From: Fremontodendron californicum
Taxonomy: Eukaryota > Streptophyta > Magnoliopsida > Malvales > Malvaceae
Direction: 5' to 3'
Length of the DNA: 64,000 nt
Assembly: GCA_030761205.1 (NCBI GenBank)
Contig: JAULJL010000028.1
Location: 21,441,001-21,505,000 of the forward strand
The translations under genes and the position numbers were made by a program. How positions within the stretch are numbered: the first letter of the stretch is position 1; every line of letters starts with the position of its first letter. Shown piece by piece: positions 48,310 to 60,428 of this stretch. The notes under the pieces are model-generated. The model had not been told where the DNA came from and searched no databases. It was given only the letters and a program-made list of their open reading frames with translations.

Positions 48310-48500
48310 AATTCGTGTATTCGTGCTGTATTTGTTTATTTTATCATATCATAATCGTGTTTAATGTATTTTATATTTATACTAATTTTGATACATTAAT
48401 AATTTATATTATATAAATTTTGAGATATTCGTATATTCATATTATATTCGTATTTATATCATTTTTTTTATATAATGTTTAATATTATCAGATCTATTTT
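48310..48500. repeat. Dispersed repeat family C copy
   Basis: It starts gacaattcgtgtattcgtgc and contains catcataatcgtgtttaatg-like sequence shared with the previous copy. Confidence 0.55.
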
Positions 48501-48916
48501 TTTATTTTTACCATTCCTTTTGTTGTTTTCATTATGAAAGAAAACCTTGTATCATCTAAATATTCAATGTTGAATTTCATTGTTATCCAGTTATTTTATT
48601 TGTCTTCTTTCTTTGATGAGTACTTACTTTGCAGCCCCATGAAGAGGTCCATAAAAAGGACCAATGAGAAACCATAGGCGGTTACAAGAGAGAGATCAGA
48701 TCAGCGGAGTGGGTGAGTCAGTGACTTTTTTTTATTTTCTTTTTAACTCGAAGCCAGACAAGACACAAAAAGACATAACTCAAAGAGAGGGTTTGGGCCG
48801 TTTGGCCCTGAGAGACAGGTCTGCAAGGACAAGATTTTGTGTTCCCTGAGAAAAGAGTTTCAAAATTTGATACAAATATTTACCCTCTAGAGTGAAGGTG
48901 TTGATTTGTAATTAGA

Positions 48917-49385
48917 GTGTAATCGAGTTGAGTTGAATTCAAGTTGTAAGAAGTTTAAGTTTGAGTTCGATTTGAAATTCGAGATTCGAAGTTTGATTCG
49001 AGCTCGATCGAGTTTCATTTTTAAAGATCGAGCTCAATTTGAGATAAAAATTAAACTGTTCGAGCTCGCTTGATTAGACTCGTTTATCTAGTAAAAATGA
49101 GCTCGATTTTCATACTCGACTTCAAACTTTATTATTTGTGCTCAAACTCGAGTTCGAATTGAGATTTTCAATACTAATTAAAAATAAAAATATATATTAA
49201 AAAAAAAAAAAAAAAATCGATTACGCTCACAAACTACTCGAGTCAAACATTAGGATACTCGAATTCGGCTCGTTCAATAGCTCGAGCTGTTAGAAGTCGA
49301 CTCGACAATGACCAAGTCAAATCCGAGTTATTTTCGAGTCAAATCCGAATAGCTTACAAACACAAGTATCTCGTTTACACCCTTA
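48917..49385. mobile_element. MITE-like element rich in gagctcgatt/tcgagctc
   Basis: Left end AGTGTAATCGAG and the reverse complement of the right end, GGTGTAAACGAG, are an inverted pair. The end motif resembles that of the 29747-30412 element (gtgtaaaYgaRc). The target duplication is not clear. Confidence 0.6.
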
Positions 49386-49387
49386 TT

Positions 49388-49560
49388 TATAACCAGAGAT
49401 TTAAATTATGATCGGATGTGTTTTTTATTGTATTTTATTTATCATGATTACAAAAATAATTAACGATATCGTGATCAATTATGATAAATATCAAACATAA
49501 ATATAACAATCGTAATATCGTATTGTCACAACTATTTAAATCTTTGTTATAATAAAGGCT
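49388..49560. repeat. Dispersed repeat family H copy
   Basis: It starts accagagatttaaattatga and ends cacaactatttaaatctttg, matching the layout of 47475-47660. Confidence 0.5.
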
Positions 49561-49740
49561 CAAAAAAAGGAAGAGCAGACTAATCAATCAGGTTGGTTTC
49601 TTCACATAGAAGTAGAGATAGAAAGCAGAAAATTAAAGAGACACCCATGATGAAGGATCAAAAGCTGCAGAGAGAGAGAAGAGGTATATCTGAGAAAAAG
49701 ACTGGACCATCTTTGTTTCAATTTAGATTCATTTTGACAA

Positions 49741-49993
49741 GAAAGCTTTGATCTTTTGTCTCTCTGCACTTTCTTTCTTTCTTTGTGTCTCTCATTCTCT
49801 CAGCTGGGTTTTCCTCCCAACCAAACAAACCCTTAGCTCTTAAAACTCATAGTCATAGCCAAACTGAGGTACCTCGAATTAAAATAGTTTTCTTTCTTTT
49901 CAAGCTAAGGTTTTTCACTTTTCTGCAACATTTTTTTTTTTTTAATTTTCAGCTGTTTTTGGTTTGGAAAATGGTCTAAAGAACAAGTCTTGC
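49741..49993 (+). promoter_or_regulatory. Leader region of the TGA9-like gene
   Basis: A CT-rich stretch (about 49755-49800) is typical of plant leaders. A possible leader intron runs from GAG followed by gtacct (49867) to tttttaattttcag (49951). A three-codon upstream frame ATG-GTC-TAA lies at 49970-49978, 15 bp before the main ATG. These are readings of motifs, not proven sites. Confidence 0.4.
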
Positions 49994-52900
49994 ATGGCGA
50001 ACCATAGAGTTGGAGAGACAAGTTTAAAAGATCACTCAGGACCTTCAAATCACCATCATAATATTCCTTATGCAGTTCTTCATGGAATAAATGTCCCTAC
50101 AAGTTTCATGTATGTTTTTAATAGAATTCTCTCTTTTTTTTCTTTCAAAATTGATCCTTTTTAATTTCATTTTATTGTTGATCTGCTCATTGATGGGTTG
50201 TCAAATCCTGTGTGTCAGCCATCAAGAAGGATCTGCCTTTGATTTTGGAGAGCTAGAAGAAGCAATTGTGCTGCAAGGAGTGAAAATTAGAAATGATGAA
50301 ACTAAAGCACGTATGCTTCTCTTCTCTCATATCATTCACTTCTTTTTCTGAGATAAGAAATACGATCATAAATACGTTTTCGGTCATGTTATATTTATCG
50401 TGATTGCAGACGAAATAAATATTATCGAGTTTATCGTGATTGCAGACGAAATAAATATTATCGGGTTAGAGGGGTTACCATTTCCAATACAGTAATGATA
50501 CTGAGGCAAAACATTTGAATGGCGTGAGGCTACAAACATAGAAATCTGTCTTGCTTAGCATGATTTTACTGACTCCATAACTGTACAAAAGAGAAAAAAC
50601 AAGAAGGCAGGCAGATTACTAGGTTGCTTCAAGCCTTCAACCACTTTGGCTTTGATAATAAGGTTTTGCTTAGAACACTTTAAGATTAGTTAATATATTA
50701 TTTATAGTAAAAATATTGTATTAAATACAAAAATTGATAAATTTATTCATTATTTTTAATGTATATTGTTATATATAGTAATTTGAAAGAGTGCTCTTAA
50801 AATACTCGTCAGCAAAATCTTTGATAATATATCGATTGAAAAATCTTGCTAGTCTTTTATTTTGGGTGATCCTCTTGAGATTTTTGCTTTTTTGTGATTC
50901 TCTTACAGCTTTATTCACAACAGGCAAACCTGCAGCTACTCTTGAGATGTTCCCTTCTTGGCCAATGAGATATCAGCAAACCCCACGAATAGAGGTTGAC
51001 AAAATTATGGTTTTAGAGTATTTTTTTAATGCTGTTTAAATGAGTTCTTTGAGGTGATTCTTGATTGTTTTTGGGATTTTTCTCTTAATTCCCACATGGG
51101 AAAAACTTTTTTGCTCAATATCCAGGGAAGTTCAAACTCAGCTGGGGAAAGCACAGATTCAGGATCAGCAATGAATAATACTCTATCAAGCAAAACTGAG
51201 AACCAGCAAGAACCAGAATCTCCTATCAGTAATAAAAAGACATCTTCTTCTTCAGATCATCAGGCTTTTGACCAGAATCAATCAGCTGCAAAACCAACCC
51301 AAGAAAAGGTCCTTAAAACTACAGTTTACATGATTAATAATTAATCTTCCCAGTTTTTTTTCTCTTACTCTCTTTCCTTCCATATCCCAAAAACTCAGGA
51401 AAAAGTTGGCATCATTTTTTTTTGTTGTTATTATTACTGTTTTGATCTTTCCTCTTTTCTTTTTCTCTCTCTTTCTCTATCTGAGGAGCATATCTTTATA
51501 CACTAAGAAGGCATAGATCCCAACATTAACCCACAGAAAATCAAAGAATACAGCATTTTTCTGATTCCTGAAAGATTTTCTGATAAATTTCTGACATGAA
51601 AAGAGAAAAAAGAGCTGTACACATTGGAAAGCAAAGCGAGAATCTGCATAATATTAGTTACTTCCACTCTCTTTTTTTTCACTATCACAGATAAAATAAA
51701 CTTATTATTTTTATCCTCTTAAAATCAGTTTTGGAACTAGAAAAAAAAACACCCCAAAATCTACACCTACAAGTCTACAACGATAAGATAAACCTAAACA
51801 ATGGCAGATTTTGATGACTTTTGCTACCCTTATCATGTTCATGATTACCATCAGCAATCAGCAACTCTTCCCAGAAATTTTGTGAGAAATCCGTTTTTTC
51901 TAAATTAACTTTCTGGTTTAGCTGCCTAAGCTAGATAGTTTTAAATGTTAGTAAATATAGTTTTTTAATATATATTTATTTTCTATCTTTTTTTTTCCTA
52001 ATTTCCCAGCCTACCAAACTGGCAAATGCTTTCATTTTCCTGATCAACTTCTTGTCAATGCTTGATAAGAATCTTTTAAACCAACCACTGCTTTTTTTTT
52101 CCTCTTTTGTATTTTCCCTTTCTTCATTTATTATTAAGTATCAAATATCAAATGGGGTATTATTTTCCCTCATTATACATCTGTTAATACATATACTTTT
52201 TTTATAATGTTGTAGAGAAGGGTTTCAACTTCTGAGAAACAGCTTGATGCTAAGGTACCTAAAAGAAAAACCCAAATCTTTGTTTCTTGGGTTCTTTCTA
52301 AATCCAAAAAAAAAGGGTTAAATCTGTTTAAAATTGTTTTTCAGACACTGAGACGTTTAGCTCAAAATAGAGAAGCTGCAAGGAAAAGCCGTATTAGAAA
52401 AAAGGTAACATAAAAACAGTACATGCAAAACCATTTGCATGTAGTTTCTTGCTTACTTGTCTATAGTAACTTAGAAACTGATTTTTTTATTTTTATTTTT
52501 TGTTTTTTTTTAATGTCTAAACAGGCTTATGTTCAGCAACTAGAAACAAGTCGAATAAATTTATCTCAACTTGAGCAAGATCTTCAGAAAGCAAGATCTC
52601 AGGTTTTCTTTTGTTTCTTTATTTTCTTTCCCTTTGGAGAAAATAATAGTTTATCAGCAAAAAAAAATGTTTCTTTTTTACCTTTTTTTTTTTTTTTTTT
52701 AATTTCCCAAAACCTTTGGTGGGGGTTTGGTTTTTTATTTTTTTATGTGCTAAGACTTTTGGATTTTGTGTAATACTAATAGGGACTTTTCTTGGGAGGT
52801 TGTGCTGGTGCTGTTGGAAATATCAGCTCTGGTAAGTTTCTAAGAAAAATAATTAATGTTGCACTATTGTATAAATTATCTAATCTATTGTGAGTGAAAT

Positions 52901-55900
52901 TTTTAATTTTATAAATAGATTAATAAAATAATATATATATCTTTAGAATATATAAAAAAAATGAAATATGTGACAAGTTTTTAATTTTTTTGTGAAATTA
53001 AAAAAAATTATTATCTATATATCAAATACGAACTGGATTTTAAAATGGAGAATGTATTTTCTATGATGGGTAGTTTTGGAAGAACAGTGGCATAAATGTG
53101 TAGCACATTTTTTGAGTCTAAAAATAAAATAGAACTTTGACATATTCAATGTTAATTTCAATTTAAAACTTGATTACTTTATTAATTTAAAGACAATTCA
53201 AAACTTGGATAGAAGAACCCTTTTGTTAATATATTTTTTTAATTAAGTCGCCTAGTTAAACAGCTGCCTTGGTTTTTCAATTTTATAATTGCTAGTTGAA
53301 CATTGACCCACAGTTTTTTTTCCCATTTACTGAAAAAAATTGTCAATTTTGGAGGATTTTTTTTTTGAAAAAAAAAAAAAAAATTTGACTACTCTCTCAC
53401 TGCAAATTCTTCCCCAAAAATTTCATAGATATACCCCTTAAGAATTATTGATCCACTCTTATGACCTTTACTAGATCTGATAATCCGTGTATTCATTTCG
53501 TATTCATATTATTTTTTCGTGTTATAATCATATTTAAAATGTTATATATTTATATAAAATTTGACATATTAATATTTCATATTATGAAAATGTTGACATG
53601 TTTATATATTCATGTTATTTTTTTGCGTCGTGTCTAAAATTATCAAGACTAGCTTTTACTTTCAGTAAAACAAGACATACCACTTTTGAAGAAACAAATT
53701 GAACTTTATTTTAAATAAAAAAAAAAATCCTATAATAAATTGCAATTTCATTTAGGGGCTGCAATATTTGACATGGAATATTCAAGATGGTTAGAAGATG
53801 ATCAAAGACACATGTCTGAGCTTAGAACTGGATTACATGCACACCTTTCAGACAGCGACCTTCGAATAATTGTCGACAGTTACATTTCACATTACGATGA
53901 AATTTTCCGATTGAAAGGAGCCGCCGCAAAATCTGACGTTTTCCACCTTATAACTGGGATGTGGACGACTCCGGCTGAGCGTTGCTTCCTTTGGATGGGA
54001 GGTTTTAGGCCCTCTGAGCTCATCAAGGTTTGAACTTTCCAATTGTGCCTTACTTTTTCTTTTCTATTCATAGAGCAATTTGTACGTTAAATATGTTCAA
54101 TCGACCTGCTAATGGACGAAACAGTCCGCCCAACAGACTCGGTTCGTATTGAACCGGGTCTGAACAAGAATTTTCATAATTCGTGTCGAGATCATCTCTA
54201 ATTCCTAAGGAAGAGGTGGAAGAAGGGAAATAAAGTGGGCTGATTTAGCAATTTTAGAAAAGACCAAGGTGATATTGTTGTGGTGGGTAGTTTTTTTGGA
54301 TAATTTACATTTTGGATTACTGAATTTAGTATCAATTTTTATATAAGTCATAAATTTTTAATTTCATCAAATTACATCACTGAACTTTTATTATTAATAA
54401 ATTAGGTCACTTATATTAATTTCATTGAGTAATTCTAACGGAAAAGCTGACTCATCAGCATGCATATATTTTTTATATCTCATCAAGATAATGTTTGACT
54501 GGCATTTTAGGTAAAAAAAAAATTTATGCTAAGTCTGTTTTTTCGTTAGAATTACTTAACAGAATTAGTATAACTGACCTAATTTATTAATAATAAAAGT
54601 TCAGTGATGTAATTGATGAAATTAAACGCTTGTGGCCTATATGAAAGTTGATACTAAATTTAGTGACCCATAATGTAAATTACTCATAGTTTTTTGGTGT
54701 AAAAGAAGTTGTAACCTGAACCAAAGGCTTCATTAAGTTAGTCCATGTAACCACTTTTAAGAAGTGACATCTAACATGTCTGGAATTCGAATCTTAATAT
54801 CGACAATCCTTCTTTTATTCTCAAGCTATGGCTACCAAAAAAAAAACTGAAAATAAAAGAAAAAATTACAAATGCTGAAATTTGAATCCAAATCTTTTAA
54901 ATGCCAAAGTAACTACATAAACCAACTGAATTAAACCTTATATTAAATCACACTTTTTCTTTTAAAAGTGAGTATTGGACAACCTGAAAACGCCTGATCT
55001 TCAAGAAATTTAAAAATGAAATATAAAAGGGACTAAAATGACTATTTTGAGTAGTGGCAATTTCATCTTTAAACTAATTCTGATATTTTTTATTTTTTTT
55101 TAATCATTGGTCAGATATTAATTTCACAGTTAGACCCTTTAACAGAAGAGCAAGTGATGGGGATTTATAGCCTCCAGCAATGTTCACAACAGGCAGAAGA
55201 GGCACTCTCCCAAGGCCTGGAACAGCTCCAGCAGTCTCTAAACGACACCGTCGCTGGCGGTCCAGTCGTCGTTGATGGAATGCAACAAATGGCTATTGCC
55301 TTAGGCAAGCTTGCCAATCTAGAAGGCTTCGTTCGCCAGGTAAATTATACTTATTATCAGCATTATAAATCTTTTTTATTACTAGTAAAGGTGTCCATGG
55401 ACTGAGCCGGACTGGATTCGGGTCGGGCTTATGTATGGTATCATATTATATATATAATATTTGTCCAAGCACGATCCAGTCCAAAAATATGGGCCTACAA
55501 TTTTGCCCAACCCCATCCATATTTGTAAATAGATAGTTCAAGCCCGTTTAGACCGGCCCATTTTTTTTTTATAAAAAAAATTAAAAAAAACATGTTATTT
55601 TTTTTATTAAATCTTTAGTAATTTTTTTTATTATTAAGTTTAACTTACCATATTTTTTAATGTTAACACTATAATATTAGATGACATAAATTACATAATA
55701 TATATATAAAATAAATATAACATATTATTTAATTGAAAAACGGGTCGGACTGAGCTGGGCTCGGACCTTAAATGTTGGAGTCAAGGCCCAACCCATTTTT
55801 TAAACAGGCTTAATTTTTTTGCCCAAACCCATTTTTCGAGTCTAATATTTTTGTCCAAACCCTTTAAAATATGGACGGACTTTCGAATTTGGACGGGTAA

Positions 55901-56838
55901 CCCGATCCTTGGACAGGTTACAGGTCTAATTACTAGTTTGACTTTTATCCTTTAATTTGATTTTTATTTCAAACAAATTTTTTTTTATATAAGTATAAAT
56001 TAAAAATCAAAAAGTTATTTGGATATAAATTAAAATTTACAAATTTATTTGATAACATAAAATGATATAATTGAAGAGAATTTTTTTGTTATTTTAACCT
56101 AATTTCTTTTATTCCAAAATAGGTCGCTTGGATTATAAGCATTCAAAAGTTTAGAGTTACACGTTGATCGCGTTTGTCAAAATTGTGGAAGAATTAAACT
56201 AACTCCTCATCATCATTTTATCACTTAACATAGAATCTTGATTTAACATTTTAATTTGATTTTTTTCTTAAATAAATTTTTTTATCTCATGATCAATAAA
56301 ATTTTTAAAATTTTCAAATGGATTAATAAAATAATACATATCTTTTAGCATATATTAAAAAAAAATAAAATGATAGTCTCTTAACTCCGTTTGTAAAATT
56401 AAAAAAATTCACTCTCAGTTTGTCAAACAAATTTATAAAAAAATGCATATGAAGTAGAAATTATATGTATAATTATAAATCTAGTCATAAACCTAGGCTA
56501 TTTGTAGACTTGTTTATGGACCGGATCGCTACAGTCGGACCAGCTCGAAAATCCATATCACTGTTAAAAAAATTCTGATCAGGTCGAGTCGGCTTGAAAA
56601 CCCGAATTTAAATTTTTATATTAATATTTATAATTAAATTTAAATAAAAAACTATTTTTTATTTATGAACAATAATTTGGATCGGGTTGACTCGAATTAA
56701 AAAAAAATTATTCAAATTCGGTTCAATACGGATCAAACCTGTCGGACCGAACGAATAATCTGACCCTTGAACAAGTCTAGCTACTGGCATGCTGCTTATC
56801 AATCCTGCAATCTGATCATCTTTGTTTTTCTTTCTTTG

Positions 56839-56886
<48 letters not shown>

Positions 56887-59173
56887 GACCTTGAAGAACT
56901 TGATTATTATGGATTTCGTCTTTGACCATTAATTTTATAGACATCATTATCCCATCTTAGTCAACTTAGAACTACGATTTTATTTATTTTTATAGTGCCG
57001 ACGATTCCTTCTTTCTGCTTTGTTTATCAACAATCATTTTATGGGAGGTAAGAAGTCCCCATTGCGATGTTGAATGTTATGGCTTTGATGGGGTATTTTT
57101 ATCTATAAAAATTTCTATCAAAAGGTGGTTTGATAGAGTTATTTGTTGAATATAAACAAACAAACAAAAACCCTAGCTTGAAATCAATGAAAAATGTGTG
57201 ATTATTTTATTGGAAGAAAAAAATGTAATTAGATCTGTTTAAGGGTCGGATTATCCGTTTGGCTCAATAGATCCGGCCCGAATTGGACTGGGTCTAGGTA
57301 ATTTTTTTTGTAATTCGGGCCGACTCGAAATACTATTTATTAAATAAAAAATATTTTTTATTTAAATTTAATTATAAAATATATTTTAATAATTTATGAA
57401 CAATAAAACGAACTTACGAATCGATCCAAACCTAATAAAAAATGAGCTTAAACAATAAAAAAAAAAAAATCGGATCCCGACTTGACCCACGAGAATGTCT
57501 ATATGCAATCCTCGAACAATACAAACTTACATGAGATTAAACTTTCAAAGCTTTTGAAATCATCATTTCAATATTTTCTATATGGTGGGTTGTGTTTGTT
57601 GTTGAGTAGTTATAACCTTTGTTTCCGATTTATTTGATTTTTGATGAATTAAAATAACTTGTAGGCTGACAATTTAAGACAGCAAACTCTTCACCAATTG
57701 TCTCGGATTTTGACTGTTAGACAATCGGCACGATGTTTTTTGGTGATCGGCGAGTATTATGCGCGATTACGAGCACTTAGTTCTCTTTGGGCCTCCCGAC
57801 CTCAAGAGTAAGATCTCTTACAATTATTTTTATAATTATCATTAAAATATTATTAAAAAAAAATATTATCTCATAGTGAAAATTTTAAAATTTACAAATA
57901 AAATTAGCATCACGATACATACCCATTAAATTATATTTTAAAAAATAAAATATGTAACAATCTTTTAACTCGTTCATAAAATTAAAAAATTTCACTGTTA
58001 ATATATTAAAAACGAACTCTAATATATATATATATATATATGTATATATATTGAAAACCCTAATAAAAAAAAAACCTATAAACCATATTTTTTTAATTAG
58101 TCTTAGTCTTCTTTTTGAACAAATTTTATTTGGGAACTTCTAGATGTCCTTTTCAAAACCACCATTTTTTTTCCAAAGATATTTGGAGATGATAAGATTT
58201 TAGATAATATGTAGCTTTTGAAGGTTTACCTACTTTTTAAAAGCATATTAGTTCCTTTGTATAAATCTTAAACTTTCTAGACAACTAAAACTTGATAAAG
58301 AAGATCATGTATGTGCCTATTTTTTTTTTTTTAAAGAGTAGTCAGCAATAGATCTATTCAAAGGTCGGGCCTGGACATATATTTTAAATTCGAATCAATT
58401 CGGTCCGACCCGAATTACTATTAATCATTTAAAAAATATATTTTTTATTTAAATTTAATTATAAAATTTAATCTAAAAATAATATTTTAATATTATCCTA
58501 AACAATGATATGGACTTTTGAGCCGGCCCGGTTTGGGTAAAAAAATAAATTTTTTTCAAACTCGAGTCGACCCATGAACATTTCTAATCATCAACTCAAC
58601 TAGAAAATAGCTCAAAAAATGTCAAAACTTTTATCATGATTTTCTCCTCTTGAATGTATATAATATTTCAGTCACACCTCAAAATTATATATTCATCTTT
58701 GTTAGTTTTATGTGTTCTTATTATCTATGCCAAAAATTATCAATACATTTTAAATCACATTTTTAGAGACTTGAGTATATATATATATATATATATATAT
58801 AAAGTTTTTGATTGAATTTGGTGTTACGAATCAAGTGACACCAATTCAGTTAAAAATTATCAAAACATTAAAAATAAAATAATAACAAAAAATATTAGAG
58901 TATGACTATATGTATTTCTATCATAAAAACTACTTCAATAATTTTTTTTGTTTTCTTAAAAAAAAAAAAAAATCACCAACATCGTGGGTATATTAAATTT
59001 TGGTATATGTATATTTTTCTTTATTGTATTTTATATATGTAATTAATTAGTCTAATATTACCTAAAATTCTCTATGATGTAGGACCTTGATCAGTGATGA
59101 TCACTCATGCCAAACAACAACAGACTTGCAAATGGTGCAACCAATATCACAGAATCATTTCTCAAACTTTTGA
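49994..59173 (+). CDS. TGA9: TGA-class bZIP transcription factor, TGA9-like, twelve exons
   Basis: Nuclear factor of the clade that binds TGACG motifs. Arabidopsis TGA9 and TGA10 act with ROXY glutaredoxins in anther development. Exons are 49994-50109, 50219-50310, 50909-50994, 51126-51308, 52216-52254, 52345-52404, 52525-52602, 52783-52831, 53756-54027, 55115-55339, 57665-57807 and 59083-59173. They join in frame to 477 residues. The basic region is residues 173-192 (NREAARKSRIRKK), and the zipper has leucines at 198, 205 and 212. The DOG1-type domain starts near GAAIFDMEYSRW (235). The C-terminus is SCQTTTDLQMV then QNHFSNF, as in TGA9. The conserved FDFGELEEAIVLQGVK near the N-terminus also points to the TGA9/TGA10 group. 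Introns hold several MITEs but no MITE-A. Confidence 0.95.
50394..50465. repeat. 36-bp tandem duplication in TGA9 intron 2, within a family H repeat
   Basis: Two units starting TTTATCGTGATTGCAGACGA lie at 50394-50429 and 50430-50465. The surrounding 50351-50470 resembles family H. Confidence 0.9.
50661..50822. repeat. AT-rich repeat family D copy in TGA9 intron 2
   Basis: Left end ggttttgcttagaacacttt and right end aaatactcgtcagcaaaatc are inverted repeats. It ends about 85 bp before exon 3. Confidence 0.65.
53470..53655. repeat. Dispersed repeat family C copy in TGA9 intron 8
   Basis: It contains gataatccgtgtattcattt and ataatcatatttaaaatgtt, and ends tcgtgtctaaaattatcaag. Confidence 0.55.
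54300..54686. mobile_element. Foldback MITE with long inverted arms in TGA9 intron 9
   Basis: Arms 54300-54445 and about 54545-54686 are reverse complements over some 145 bp. Shared phrases include tacatcactgaacttttatt, attattaataaattaggtca and gtaattctaacg. The flanks TAGTTTTTTTGG and TAGTTTTTTGG look like a target duplication of 9-11 bp, so a Mutator-like origin is likely. Confidence 0.85.
55387..55928 (+). mobile_element. MULE-A type MITE, 542 bp, in TGA9 intron 10
   Basis: Flanked by a perfect 9-bp duplication ATTACTAGT (55378-55386 and 55929-55937). Left end AAAGGTGTCCATGG, right end GACAGGTTACAGGTCTA. Relatives lie at 15519-16030 and 61576-62033. Confidence 0.92.
56495..56785. mobile_element. 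MULE-B type MITE in TGA9 intron 10
   Basis: Left end gtagacttgtttatgg, right end cttgaacaagtctag. The core has ggtcgagtcggcttgaaaac and an AT-rich centre. The flanks match only weakly. Confidence 0.7.
56841..56884. repeat. (AT)n microsatellite
   Basis: About 22 AT units in TGA9 intron 10. Confidence 0.97.
57228..57512. mobile_element. MULE-B type MITE in TGA9 intron 10
   Basis: Left part ttagatctgtttaagggtcg, right part gacccacgagaatgtctat. It has the same layout as the copy at 44718. Confidence 0.65.
58347..58595. mobile_element. MULE-B type MITE in TGA9 intron 11
   Basis: Left part atagatctattcaaaggtcg, right part gagtcgacccatgaacattt. The centre is AT-rich. Confidence 0.6.
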
Positions 59174-59480
59174 TTGAAGAAATCAGCCATGATGATCAGC
59201 AATCAGAATCCTGTATTTTTACAATGCTGAGGCCATGCAAAATATTGGAATATTTCATCAAGCTACTTAAAATTAGAGGAGATAGGACCTTCCTTTTCCT
59301 TTTTTCTTTTTTTTTTTTTTAATCTTTTCTATTATTAAGTTATATATCTCTTTGTGAATGAAAAAAAAAAAATCAATTTTATATGCATGAGGGAGCTTCT
59401 CTCTTTTTTTGAAAGAAATTAAATTAAGAGATTATTATAAAAAACAATCAAAGTTGAAAGTGTGAAATAAATGTGCTCAT

Positions 59481-59730
59481 GAAATCGGGTAGGGTCCCGG
59501 CTTAATATTTTTTTTTAACCTTGCTCAGGTCTAGCCCGACGATTTATATTTACTGTTTATTTATTATTAAAAAATTATTTTTATATTAATATTTATAATT
59601 AAATTTTAAAAATATTTTTTTTAATGATTAAAAAGTAATCTGATTCGACATGGATCATCAAAATCCCTTCTCAATAAGCTCGAGCATGTCAGGCCGAGCG
59701 AACTACCCAACTCATAAGCAGGTTTAGTTT
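59481..59730. mobile_element. MULE-B type MITE, degraded
   Basis: It contains ggtctagcccgacgatttat, the AT-rich centre and ctcgagcatgtcaggccgag. Ends are approximate. Confidence 0.45.
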
Positions 59731-59731
59731 G

Positions 59732-59734
<3 letters not shown>

Positions 59735-59775
<41 letters not shown>
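59735..59775. repeat. (AT)n microsatellite
   Basis: About 20 AT units. Confidence 0.97.
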
Positions 59776-59777
<2 letters not shown>

Positions 59778-59864
59778 CAAGGGATCCTTTTCAAAGAATG
59801 ATTCTGGACAAGCACTAGCAGCTTCTTGGCATCCTGAATCAAATTTAAGATGTTTGTCATTACA

Positions 59865-59990
59865 TGGACGTGACACAATTACACGAAACGTATACACAAA
59901 TATGTAAAATTTATATAACACAAATTATTAATATTTAAAAATTTATATAAATACATAAGCACTTTAAACATAATTATGATACAAAAAAAA
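59865..59990. repeat. Dispersed repeat family C copy
   Basis: It contains ggacgtgacacaattacacg and aatttatataacacaaatta, in the opposite orientation to the copy at 48310. Confidence 0.5.
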
Positions 59991-60200
59991 AAAACGAACT
60001 ACCCGGTATATTTGCATATCATCACCCTAAAGGCCAGCAACATCCGCAAGTGAAACAATTTCTCCAAGTTAACTGGATTAAACAAACAAAATTCTTCAAT
60101 TACATACATATGATTATGATATATACAGAAAAATGAATCATAACTACCCTTCCTCTTCCCTGATCAGATTGCTTCTGATAGGCTGGTAATTAGTAACTTA

Positions 60201-60397
60201 ATTTGAAATACCCGTATCCGACATTCATATCCAACACATCCGGACCGTATCCGACATTCGTATCCAACACATCCGGACATGAATTGGAGATATGAACCTT
60301 CAAAGACTCTCCAAATACATAAAACTCTTAAAAAAAACTTGAATATACCCATGTCGGACACATACCCGACACTCACATCCGAATCCGAGTATCATAA
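60201..60397 (-). mobile_element. MITE-A copy, truncated with an internal duplication
   Basis: The left terminus is missing. The block cgtatccgacattcatatcc plus aacacatccgga occurs twice in tandem. The right end GAGTATCATAA lies 31 bp past the stop codon of the next gene. Confidence 0.8.
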
Positions 60398-60428
60398 GCC
60401 TAACAAGCTACTACAAAGAGCAAAGAAA

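Noticed and set aside
49785..49979. 64-residue frame in the TGA9 leader
   Set aside because: It starts with GTG, not ATG, in CT-rich leader sequence and probably crosses a leader intron.
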